From Bacteroidales bacterium (lineage in GTDB: Bacteria; Bacteroidota; Bacteroidia; Bacteroidales; UBA932): DNA of 64,000 nt. Every line of letters begins with the position of its first letter. Position 1 is the first letter of the stretch. The position numbers and the translations under genes were made by a program. The notes beneath the pieces were generated by a model. That model ran no database searches, was not told the origin of the DNA, and was given only the letters and a program-made list of their open reading frames with translations. Of this stretch, positions 56,060 to 64,000 are shown one piece after another. The stretch covers positions 62,001 to 126,000 of the forward strand of contig JAFTWQ010000043.1 of NCBI GenBank assembly GCA_017465225.1, given 5' to 3'.

Positions 56060-57577
56060 TTATCTGTTGCTTTCATTAGGCTGAATCTGTGAGCCAGGGG
56101 ACACGATCTCATGGTTAGGGATAGGCCATACGAAGAGAGGATCATCTGCCTCAATCTTCAGCGAACTGCCCTCTGACTGGGTCTGCGACTGAGGAGTACG
56201 CTCGAAGCCCTTGCCCCAGCGCTTGAGGTCATGGAGGCGGAAACCTTCCATATAAAGTTCTCGTACACGCTCGTCAGAGATTGTCTCCTGCCAGTTACCT
56301 GCATTTACGGATATCGATCCTCCTGTAGAGAAGCGGGCCTCCCTGAGCGCAGTAAGGTCAGCAGATGCCGCTGAGTAATTTCCCTTCCTGCAGTACGCCT
56401 CGGCACGGATGAGATACTGCTCGGCAAGACGCAGAGGCTTAGGCATGTTCACATGGTAAATCATATTCTGCATAAGCGCCTCGTTTCCATAATATTTGAT
56501 AAGCAGAGGCCATACAAGCTGGTGAGGATAGCCGGTCTGTGCATTGGCAAAATATGCATTGTACCTCATGTCACCCGAACTGTAAAGATTCAGCACCCAC
56601 TGGGCCGGAACATAATCCGGATAATAATAGGTATAGTCGGTAGTGAAGTTAAGGAATACCGATCCTTGCGCCGCTCCATAGGAAGTTGCGGTATAACCGA
56701 TACGCCAGATTCCCTCAAACGAAGCATCGTTTGTCCACATATACTGCAGATATGTCTGATCTGCAGTCACATAGCTTCTTGCGGAGGCCAAAGCGAATGC
56801 ATCTGACTCGACAAGAACCGTAGCATGCTCGACAGCAGCATCCCAATCCTGCATATACAGGGCAGTACGGGCATGAATGGCATGGGCTGAAGCATTCGTG
56901 AAATAAGGAGCGTCATAGCCGTCATTCTCCTCATCAAGCATCTCCTCTGCCTTCTTCAGGTCATTGATAACGAACTCATATGATTCCTTGAGGCTTGCAC
57001 GCTTTGCAGGCTTCTCACCGGAATATGAATCAGCAAGCACGACTCCGAGTTCAGTCTCGGCTGTAGCCGGATCATAAGCCTTGCAGAAGCACTTGATCAG
57101 TTCTGAATATGCAAGTGCCCTTGCGCAGTATACCTCACCGGTATAATAGTCGAGATACTGTATCTCAGCATCATCAGTAAGGCTCGCACGGAGTCCGTCG
57201 ACCTTGTCAAGATAGAAATTGCATCGGCCGATAATCCTGTAGAGAGCCGCGTACACGGCCTCGATTTCAGAGTTTGTGGAACGGATATCCCACTGCCAGA
57301 GCGTTCCGTATGTATTAGTGTTTCCCTGCACCGCATAGACAAGGTCCGCCTGAATGTCAGGGCAGAGAGTAAGATAGCCGCTGTACAGGGCACCGCTCAT
57401 ATATGCGGTATAAATGCCTGTAAGGGTCTGCTCCGCATCGGAAAGCGTCTTCATTCCCTCCTCCTCGAGAATGAAGTCTCCAGGGAGCTTCTCAAGGCAG
57501 GAAGTCAGGCTGAAGGCAACGGCAATCACTGCCGCCATCTTCATGAATTTCATGTATATATTCTTCATCTTCGTCAT
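56060..57577 (-). CDS. SusD/RagB-family lipoprotein of the protease operon
   Basis: This 505-residue SusD homologue has a lipoprotein signal (Cys in SLTSC), TPR-like helices (YYTGEVYCARALAYSELIKCF) and the C-terminal SusD domain (DERVRELYMEGFRLHDLKRWGKGF, about 440-465). It starts 3 nt after the SusC stop, and in-frame Met codons at 57568 and 57553 are possible alternative starts. It forms the lid of the SusC channel. Without any glycoside hydrolase in the operon and with a protease downstream, peptides are a likelier cargo than sugars. Confidence 0.92.
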   Translation of the reverse strand: MTKMKNIYMKFMKMAAVIAVAFSLTSCLEKLPGDFILEEEGMKTLSDAEQTLTGIYTAYMSGALYSGYLTLCPDIQADLVYAVQGNTNTYGTLWQWDIRSTNSEIEAVYAALYRIIGRCNFYLDKVDGLRASLTDDAEIQYLDYYTGEVYCARALAYSELIKCFCKAYDPATAETELGVVLADSYSGEKPAKRASLKESYEFVINDLKKAEEMLDEENDGYDAPYFTNASAHAIHARTALYMQDWDAAVEHATVLVESDAFALASARSYVTADQTYLQYMWTNDASFEGIWRIGYTATSYGAAQGSVFLNFTTDYTYYYPDYVPAQWVLNLYSSGDMRYNAYFANAQTGYPHQLVWPLLIKYYGNEALMQNMIYHVNMPKPLRLAEQYLIRAEAYCRKGNYSAASADLTALREARFSTGGSISVNAGNWQETISDERVRELYMEGFRLHDLKRWGKGFERTPQSQTQSEGSSLKIEADDPLFVWPIPNHEIVSPGSQIQPNESNR

Positions 57578-57580
57578 TCT

Positions 57581-60523
57581 TTAGAACATAAGGTCAAGTC
57601 CGAAGGTATACTGGCGTGACATAGGATACTGTGCCGCATACACGTTTGCCACACCTTCCGGATCAAGGCCGGAGAAGTTGGTGAATGTCAGGAGATTCTG
57701 TCCCTGGGCATACACTCTTATGCCCCTGATGAAACCTGTCTTCTTGAGGAGGTTTGCAGGAAGATTGTATGTGAGCATAAGGTTCTTGAGACGGAGGAAT
57801 GAAGCATCTTCGAGAAGACGGCTGTCAAACTCCGTATACTCGCCATGACGAGGGATATCGGTGATGTCACCAGGCTGTTTCCAGCGCTTGAGGAGCCTGC
57901 TGGACTGATTGTATGTCATGAATCGTCCGTTAGACTCATCGAAGTAACGGTCATTGTTGATCATCCATCTGTCACCTACCCAGCTGAACTGCGCGCTGAG
58001 GCTGAGTCCCTTCCATGAAAGGCTGGTACCGAAACCGCCCTGCCATGGAGCATGATATGTCTTGCCGACCATGACCTTGTCTTCGTCGCGGAGTTCGTTG
58101 GTGATGTTTCCGTCCTTGTCATACCAGAGGGCATCTCCGTTCGCCGGATTCACACCTGCATAACGGTTGATGTAGAACTCACCGACAGGGTGGCCTACGA
58201 CAAGTTTCGTACTTGTGTTTGAAGTCTCATACTCATCGACTCCGTTGTAAAGCTCGGTAAGTCTGTTGTGGTTGTAACCCACATTGGCATTCACATTCCA
58301 CACGAAGTCTTTGATCTGCAGGAGGGTTGCATTGAGGTTGAACTCGACACCCCTGTTGACCATGGCACCGACATTCGACCACTTATAGCCGTAACCGTTT
58401 GACTGCGAATAAGCAAGCGGAACGGACATGAGCATGTCGGTAGTCTTCTTGTTGTAAAGTTCGAGATCGACGTTCACCCTGTTCCAGAAGCCGAAATGGA
58501 ATGCGAGGTTGGTTGTCCATGTATTCTCCCATGTCAGGTCCTCGTTACCTGGCTGGATAGGAGCGACGCCGGCATCACCCACATAATCAGAGCCGCCTCC
58601 GATCAGAGCAAGGTGCTCGTAATTAGGGATTTCCGAGTTTCCGGACGTACCGGAGCTGAATGCCACCTGACCCATTGTGAGCCAGTCGCGTGTGCCGGCC
58701 ATGAAATTCTCGTTGCGGAGATTCCACATGAATCCGACTGCTCCGAAAACACCCCAGCGGTTGTTCTTACCGAAGCGTGAAGATCCGTCAGTACGGACAG
58801 ACACTTCGGCATAGTAACGGTCTGCGAAATTGTATTCGCCACGGCCGAAGAACGACACACGTGAATAATCTGAATCCGCAGTGCTGGTCCATGAAGTTGC
58901 CCTGGTACCAGTAGAAATGTCAGTAAGCTTTGAATTGGTCTGACCGGCTGTGCTGACACTGAAAGACTCCATGTGATAGTCCTGCCACTCGTGACCGAGC
59001 AGGAAATTGAAGTCATGGATATTATCCACGTCAAAGCGATAGGTCAGGGTGTTGGTCAGGTGAAGTCCCAGACCGTCAGCAGAGCTTCTGGCCGCACTTC
59101 CCTCACCAAGATTAGGCTTGTAGTCAGGGAACGACTGGCTGAAGCCGGTAGTATGAGAGAAATCCACCGCGAACTGCGACCTGAAGACAAGGTTACGGTA
59201 AAGGGTCAGGTCAGCGAAAACGGTAGAGATCATCTTATACTTCTTGTAGACAAGAGGATTGTTCTCAAGCCACTCGAGAGGATTCTGGCCTTGTCCGGTC
59301 CATGTGCCGTCATTGATGGATGCAAGACTTCCGTCAGCCTTGAATGGATTCCAGTACGGAAGCATGAAGCGGGCTGCCGAAATCGGAGTCACAAGCGTAT
59401 ACGCTCCCTCGTCGGCCTGCTTGATGTCCTGATAGTTGAACATGGTGTTTGTACCCATCTTCAGCCATTTTGCCATCTGCTGCTCGAAGTTGAAACGCAT
59501 CGAATAACGTGTGAACTGCGATCCTGGAGCGATACCCTCCTGATCATAATAACCGCCCGAAAAATAATAATTCGTCGTCTCGGTTGCGCCAGAAACGGCA
59601 AGTTCATGGCTCTGAAGCATTGCCGAATCATTGAAGACAGCATCCATCCAGTTGACATCTGTCTTCGAGAGATAGCCGTAATTCTGTCCGGCTGTAAGTC
59701 CGAGCTCCTTTTCGTACTGGATACGCTCGGCTGTATTCATCAGGTCCCAGTTTCCATGAGCCATCGCCGACCATCCCATCTGCATGCGGTAGTTCACGTT
59801 CGGACGCTCCATATTGCGTCCACGCTTGGTAGTGATCACGATCACACCGTTTGCAGCACGGGCTCCATAGATGGAAGTCGAAGATGCATCCTTGAGGATG
59901 GACATGCTCTCGATATCCGCCGGATTGATGGTATTGAAGTCCGAAGCGGAGATTGCCACGCCATCAAGGATATAGAGAGGGGCTGTTCCTGAATTGATTG
60001 AATTTGTTCCACGGATAGTCATAGTTGCGGAAGCGCTCGGCTCACCTGTGCTGGAAAGTACGGTAAGTCCGGCCACCTGACCCTGAAGGGCCTGGTCAAA
60101 CGCTGCCGTAGGTGTGTTCTCAAGCTTTTCAGACTTGACGGTCGAGACGGAACCAGCGACGGTACCCTTTTTGCGGACACCATATGCAATCACGACCGCA
60201 TCGTCAAGGTTCATGCTCTCGGACTGCATCACCACATTGTGGGTGAAAGACTCCACAGAAGGGACAATTACCTTCTCGTCCATGAAACCGATGCTTGAAA
60301 ACGTAAGTTCAGTGCCGGGAGCCACCTCGATCTGATAGTCACCATCGAGAGAGGTAACGACACCGGTGCCGGGACCGGCCATCACGGCCACTCCGATCAT
60401 CGGCAGACCGTCATCAGCGGAAGTCACGACACCGCTGACTTTTACGGAAGTCTGCGCATAAAGCAGAGATCCTCCGACGGCTGACAAAATGATTGTCAGA
60501 AATAATTTAAAAAATCTTTTCAT
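57581..60523 (-). CDS. SusC/RagA-family TonB-dependent transporter of the protease operon
   Basis: This 980-residue transporter has a signal peptide ending LLYAQ (about residue 24), a regulatory-like domain (about 27-105, GLPMIGVAVMAGPGTG), a TonB-box region (DDAVVIAYGVRKKGT), a plug with LYILDGVAISASDF and SIYGARAANGVIVITTKRG, and the barrel ending GLDLMF. It is the first of nine co-directed genes with gaps of 1-20 nt or overlaps (60523 to 45216). A full promoter lies in front. By analogy with RagA of Porphyromonas it may carry peptides; that is inference from the protease in the operon. Confidence 0.93.
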   Translation of the reverse strand: MKRFFKLFLTIILSAVGGSLLYAQTSVKVSGVVTSADDGLPMIGVAVMAGPGTGVVTSLDGDYQIEVAPGTELTFSSIGFMDEKVIVPSVESFTHNVVMQSESMNLDDAVVIAYGVRKKGTVAGSVSTVKSEKLENTPTAAFDQALQGQVAGLTVLSSTGEPSASATMTIRGTNSINSGTAPLYILDGVAISASDFNTINPADIESMSILKDASSTSIYGARAANGVIVITTKRGRNMERPNVNYRMQMGWSAMAHGNWDLMNTAERIQYEKELGLTAGQNYGYLSKTDVNWMDAVFNDSAMLQSHELAVSGATETTNYYFSGGYYDQEGIAPGSQFTRYSMRFNFEQQMAKWLKMGTNTMFNYQDIKQADEGAYTLVTPISAARFMLPYWNPFKADGSLASINDGTWTGQGQNPLEWLENNPLVYKKYKMISTVFADLTLYRNLVFRSQFAVDFSHTTGFSQSFPDYKPNLGEGSAARSSADGLGLHLTNTLTYRFDVDNIHDFNFLLGHEWQDYHMESFSVSTAGQTNSKLTDISTGTRATSWTSTADSDYSRVSFFGRGEYNFADRYYAEVSVRTDGSSRFGKNNRWGVFGAVGFMWNLRNENFMAGTRDWLTMGQVAFSSGTSGNSEIPNYEHLALIGGGSDYVGDAGVAPIQPGNEDLTWENTWTTNLAFHFGFWNRVNVDLELYNKKTTDMLMSVPLAYSQSNGYGYKWSNVGAMVNRGVEFNLNATLLQIKDFVWNVNANVGYNHNRLTELYNGVDEYETSNTSTKLVVGHPVGEFYINRYAGVNPANGDALWYDKDGNITNELRDEDKVMVGKTYHAPWQGGFGTSLSWKGLSLSAQFSWVGDRWMINNDRYFDESNGRFMTYNQSSRLLKRWKQPGDITDIPRHGEYTEFDSRLLEDASFLRLKNLMLTYNLPANLLKKTGFIRGIRVYAQGQNLLTFTNFSGLDPEGVANVYAAQYPMSRQYTFGLDLMF

Positions 60524-60554
60524 CAGTTCTGTTTAAAATTTATGCAAAAACTTT

Positions 60555-60585
60555 CAAAGTTAAGTATTTTCGCGCAAATATCAAA
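60555..60585 (-). promoter_or_regulatory. Full Bacteroides-type promoter of the SusCD-protease operon
   Basis: On the minus strand TTTG (60582-60585) and TAACTTTG (60555-60562) are 19 nt apart, an exact fit to the consensus. The start codon lies 31 nt further on. Both elements are present, so basal expression should not need an activator. Confidence 0.78.
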
Positions 60586-60586
60586 G

Positions 60587-60622
60587 AAAAAATTGGCCGG
60601 CAGATCTCACGACATGCCGGCC
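60587..60622 (-). terminator. Intrinsic terminator of the fimbrial operon
   Basis: Minus-strand GGCCGGCA-type stem (60595-60602 with 60615-60622, perfect 8 bp) is followed by AATTTTTT. It lies 29 nt after the stop of the DUF4906 gene and directly abuts the -33 box of the next operon. Confidence 0.82.
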
Positions 60623-60651
60623 TCACAACAAATACAAACTTAAACGCATTT

Positions 60652-63249
60652 CTAATATGCTTCAAATGAACCATATGCGACTTCGACCAGATGATTTTCC
60701 AGGCCGTATTCCTCAGTTAAATTTTTCACATCACATTGTCTGACAACATGATAGTACCCTTTAGCCCCGTCGGCATAATCCTCATACATCGGATAAGCCG
60801 AGGCATTGTTTCTTGTAATCTCAAGCGCCTTCACAGTCCGGTCGGAAGATGAATAAAAGCTGAAATCCATGACTGTATTCTTCAGCGGCAGCAGGCATGA
60901 CACGATCTCATCAAAAACAGAATCCTGGTCATAGTCTGAGAAACTCTGAGGAAGAATATAATTCAACGGATACTCATCGTCAGAGCCAGTCACACTCACC
61001 TGCACTCTTCTTTCCGTGAAGCCACCTCCATAGTAATCCCTGGCACTGACATAAAGCATTCCTCCGATGGCGGCATTCCAGAAATCGGAATATTCCGGCA
61101 ATGTCCACTCGGTAAACGGGACAAAGGAATAATCCAGTTCATAGCCAGACAAGTCTACCTGTAATCCGACACTGAGGTACAGCACCAGATCGAAGGTATA
61201 GAATCCCTCTATCAGCCTGCCGCTTACAGGATTCCTGACAGAGGCTTTCACCATCATGGCGCCACAAGCAAGAGCCTCACTACCGACAGGATCCGGATCA
61301 GAAAAGCTGATACAGATTGACTCTGAAGCCATGGAGACAGAGGCATCACAATCCTCACCGCTGTCCCACAAAGTCTGATCCGGCATAACATCCGGATCAC
61401 CAAGTGCCACACGCCGTAGTTCTGCAGAGACGGCACTCCCATACGCCACAGTCCCTTCAAGCCCCACCATCAGTTCTTCCGCAGCCATATTTCCCGGAGC
61501 CATCTGATAATTGACATACTCTCCGAGATAGCCCTGAAACCGGAAAGCAGGAAGAACGATAAGATCCACCTCATCGCTTTCCGGCAGACAGAAAATATTG
61601 TCATCATAAAGCGACAGGGGAACATTCATCGGAATCGTACCTCCGGCATCAAGACCCCAGAATCTGAATCCCTGAATATAATCTTCCCCATCATCCAGAC
61701 CGCAGACATCAAGCGATGAAGAGACATAGGATCTCCCGACATGCTTTTCATACATATCATCCAGACATACTGACGCTTCACGGATCTGATAGTCAGGATC
61801 TTCTCCAACATATTCAGCATACTCCTCGGGCATCAGGAATCCTTCAAGATCCAGAATACTGCCGTCTTCTTCGTCAGCCAGATACACATAGGCATCTACC
61901 GGCACAAGACCGGATTCGCACACTCGTACCACACTCTCTTCCGCCCCTCCTTCTTCATACAATACAAGCCTGATTCCCTCCGGAGCATAAGTCATGGTTT
62001 CAGACACAGATCCGCACTTCAATGTAATTTCCAACGGCTCATCATCATTCCAGGAATTAAAGAACACCTTACCTGGAGCCTGAGGCACTATCGCGAAGAA
62101 TCCTATTGATTTGCCTTCAGAGTCTTTTACATTGAACAGCTCCTCCTGTCTTTCACCGGTAACCGGCACGCTATTCCCGCAGACCTCAAGTATCACCGGA
62201 TGCTCCGTTGATGCAGATGGAAATTCCAGACACGAATACTGAAAAACGTATTCAGCTGAGTGACAGGTATATTCAAGAGACACATCAGGCAATTCGACAT
62301 CAGCCTCCACCTTCCATGACACCCTGTCTATTCCATCCTCAGTAAGGCACAAGGTGACCGACACGTCACTGTTCCTGAGCACATTGAAATCGCTGCAGTC
62401 ATCCCTTCCAAGATAAAATCTGTACAAGACCGTCCCCTCATATGAAGCGGTATCGTCAAAACTGCATCCGACTTCAATGTATGTCGCCAGCCCGGCAGCA
62501 TTTCCCAATGATTCAGGCACCTTCATCCACGGATCCTGATTACCTGGAAGAAGAATTCCCTGGCAGTTTTCCAGAGTATAGAAGCATACTGTTCCGCCAT
62601 CATTCAAGACCTCGAGATCATCAGCCGAAGCATAATCTCCGTCAGCAGTTTCGGATGCGGAACCAGCCTTACTGCCCAAACCACCGAAATCATTGAAAGG
62701 AAAGACTTTAAGAGAACATTGACGCAGTCTGACAGACTCGACACGAAGCCCTTTCAAGGCTTCATCATCTACAGCGAACCGCATCTTTGAGGCCAGCCTT
62801 ACGAGTTCTATACGGACAGACGGCATGCCGGCTGCAACCGTGACAGGAATACATTTCGAAGCCATCGGGAGACAACCGTCCAGATCTTCGACGCCACCGA
62901 TCGTTATACAGAAATCCGACAGGAAGTCACTCTCCCTTTGGGCCGGGGCAATTTCTCCGACATTGGCAAGCGCATACACATCATAAGTCCGGCCGGCGTC
63001 AAGGACAAGGGACACGTCGGAGACCTCATCAAAATATCTCATATCCCACAATGAGCCTCCGCAATATACCACAAGGCTGAGATCGTCCAAAGCATATTCA
63101 TCTGGCGATATGCTGCTTCGTGTCCCATCCTGGACACGGACATCAAAAACGACCTCCTGCACCCCGTCACAGGTCTCCGGCCCACACAGATCACGAGCAC
63201 ATCCGCACATTGCCAGAAGCGCCATGCAACACATCGACACCCTTCTCAT
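60652..63249 (-). CDS. DUF4906-type fimbrial adhesin lipoprotein
   Basis: This 865-residue protein has a lipoprotein signal with Cys in MCGCAR (about residue 16) and an N-terminal fimbrillin-like part (LDDLSLVVYCGGSLWDMRYF, then LDAGRTYDVYALANVGE, and VRIELVRLASKMRFAVDDEAL near residue 150), followed by a long beta-rich region that resembles DUF4906 proteins. These large proteins are thought to sit at fimbrial tips or on the surface. It is acidic and unusually rich in Cys for this group. It shares four bases with the upstream gene (ATGA) and is the last gene of its operon. Confidence 0.75.
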   Translation of the reverse strand: MRRVSMCCMALLAMCGCARDLCGPETCDGVQEVVFDVRVQDGTRSSISPDEYALDDLSLVVYCGGSLWDMRYFDEVSDVSLVLDAGRTYDVYALANVGEIAPAQRESDFLSDFCITIGGVEDLDGCLPMASKCIPVTVAAGMPSVRIELVRLASKMRFAVDDEALKGLRVESVRLRQCSLKVFPFNDFGGLGSKAGSASETADGDYASADDLEVLNDGGTVCFYTLENCQGILLPGNQDPWMKVPESLGNAAGLATYIEVGCSFDDTASYEGTVLYRFYLGRDDCSDFNVLRNSDVSVTLCLTEDGIDRVSWKVEADVELPDVSLEYTCHSAEYVFQYSCLEFPSASTEHPVILEVCGNSVPVTGERQEELFNVKDSEGKSIGFFAIVPQAPGKVFFNSWNDDEPLEITLKCGSVSETMTYAPEGIRLVLYEEGGAEESVVRVCESGLVPVDAYVYLADEEDGSILDLEGFLMPEEYAEYVGEDPDYQIREASVCLDDMYEKHVGRSYVSSSLDVCGLDDGEDYIQGFRFWGLDAGGTIPMNVPLSLYDDNIFCLPESDEVDLIVLPAFRFQGYLGEYVNYQMAPGNMAAEELMVGLEGTVAYGSAVSAELRRVALGDPDVMPDQTLWDSGEDCDASVSMASESICISFSDPDPVGSEALACGAMMVKASVRNPVSGRLIEGFYTFDLVLYLSVGLQVDLSGYELDYSFVPFTEWTLPEYSDFWNAAIGGMLYVSARDYYGGGFTERRVQVSVTGSDDEYPLNYILPQSFSDYDQDSVFDEIVSCLLPLKNTVMDFSFYSSSDRTVKALEITRNNASAYPMYEDYADGAKGYYHVVRQCDVKNLTEEYGLENHLVEVAYGSFEAY

Positions 63250-64000
63250 AGCACCTCGAATTCCGTTATGTTCTTGATTCCCGGCATCCCGTAATAAGCT
63301 TCTACAATATCACCTCGAAGGCATACCTTTCTACCAAGCATACCCGGATTATCGACAAGATTCAAAGCATCGCGAAGGTCACCTGACGGCAACTGTACAG
63401 ACAGACACGACGTCCTGTCCGTCGTCGAAGACCTCGGTCCGAGAACAAGGTTCGTCCTTGATGAGAACGGCTTTTCAAAAGAGGCAGAAGCAGACGAAAG
63501 GTCTCCTCCGACCACATATCCACTCACCCAGACATCCTCACTGCCAATCGACTTCAAGGCCTCGGCAACTGTCATTGCGTCATTGAAACCGGAGCCGCCG
63601 CTGTTGTCACCTCCTATCACGTATGCCCCGTTCAACCAATTACGCGTCGTATCCACCGCCACAGAGATTCCTCCACAGGATACGGCGCCTCCGGAAGACT
63701 GACTTCCCGACGCCACACCCACCTTCAGATCCAGCATATCCTGGGCTTTCAGTTCCTTGGTCATCAGGACCTCATCCTTGCCGCCATTGCTCAATACCAG
63801 GGATATGTTACCCGGCTTGAAATAAGCCACCCTTTTTTCCGAATAGCCATATACAAGCCTGCCGAATGAAGACTTCAGCAGCAGGACTCCGTCCGGATAA
63901 CTGTCCAGAAAGCCCGGGTCGATCTTCAGGCGGATGCCCGAATTCAGCTGCACACATATCAGCTTCAGATTCACCACACCGTTCCGGTCCACGACCACGC
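63246..64000 (-). CDS. Fimbrillin-like surface protein with DUF6359-like C-terminal domain (5' end off the window)
   Basis: The frame is open to the right edge, so only the last 250 or so residues are seen. The first part (PGFLDSYPDGVLLLKSSFGR, then VAYFKPGNISLVLSNGGKDE and TKELKAQDMLDLKVGVAS) has the look of a fimbrillin-type Ig domain. The C-terminal 110 residues (MTVAEALKSIGSEDVWVSGY to the end) fit the DUF6359 OB-like domain found at the ends of Bacteroidetes surface proteins. The Met at 63998 is unlikely to be the true start. It overlaps the DUF4906 gene by four bases and so belongs to the same operon. Confidence 0.7.
   Translation of the reverse strand, partial: VVVDRNGVVNLKLICVQLNSGIRLKIDPGFLDSYPDGVLLLKSSFGRLVYGYSEKRVAYFKPGNISLVLSNGGKDEVLMTKELKAQDMLDLKVGVASGSQSSGGAVSCGGISVAVDTTRNWLNGAYVIGGDNSGGSGFNDAMTVAEALKSIGSEDVWVSGYVVGGDLSSASASFEKPFSSRTNLVLGPRSSTTDRTSCLSVQLPSGDLRDALNLVDNPGMLGRKVCLRGDIVEAYYGMPGIKNITEFEVL

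Noticed and set aside
58973-59992. 339-codon open frame opposite the SusC gene
   Set aside because: Antisense to a certain gene, without recognisable protein features.

Overview
The window looks like a chromosomal segment of a Bacteroidales bacterium, of the kind found in gut or rumen. The reasons are four SusC/SusD-type pairs or halves, a one-protein hybrid two-component regulator, BACON, DUF4458, DUF4984 and DUF4906 surface lipoproteins, and promoters that fit the Bacteroides pattern TTTG-N19/20-TAnnTTTG. Genes are densely packed and the base composition is moderate and even.

Positions 1 to about 33,000 form a xylan utilisation locus. On the minus strand lies the core xylan system in its canonical order xusA-xusB-xusC-xusD-xusE-xyn10C. 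The terminal xylanase, with carbohydrate-binding modules inserted in its catalytic domain, runs off the left edge. Downstream come a DUF5597 beta-galactosidase-like enzyme, a solitary serine recombinase bounded by short inverted repeats, mannonate dehydratase (uxuA), the hybrid regulator, a GH97 enzyme with transketolase, and a plus-strand operon of GPH symporter, GH10, GH43 and GH67. An OPA-type transporter with its own strong promoter follows. The genes fit one route: surface capture and cutting of glucuronoxylan, release of glucuronate (GH67) and xylose (GH43), then entry through uxuA and the pentose phosphate pathway. An eight-base motif, TTTGGAAC, lies 28 to 29 nt before the -7 box of both the xus operon and the GPH/GH10 operon. 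It is the best candidate operator for the regulator.

Positions 33,000 to 42,900 hold mainly household genes: a CotH-like protein, a small winged-helix protein, an S1/P1 nuclease, tRNA-Gly(CCC), an rluA-type gene with a phosphatase gene broken by one amber codon, dnaK preceded by REP-like repeats, and a TrpB2 gene. TrpB2 is preceded by what appears to be a complete transcription attenuator: strong promoter, 25-codon leader peptide with two adjacent Trp codons, alternative pairing segment, and intrinsic terminator. A small cassette with a membrane-tethered LuxR-like regulator follows.

Positions 42,842 to 60,600 hold a TonB-dependent receptor and then a nine-gene operon of about 15 kb: SusC, SusD, DUF4984, a BACON-like lipoprotein, two leucine-rich-repeat lipoproteins, a subtilisin-family protease, a DUF1573 protein and a small lipoprotein. 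It carries no glycoside hydrolase and looks like a protein- or peptide-acquisition locus. Positions 60,652 to the right edge are the end of a fimbrillin-type adhesin operon (DUF4906 and DUF6359-like proteins).
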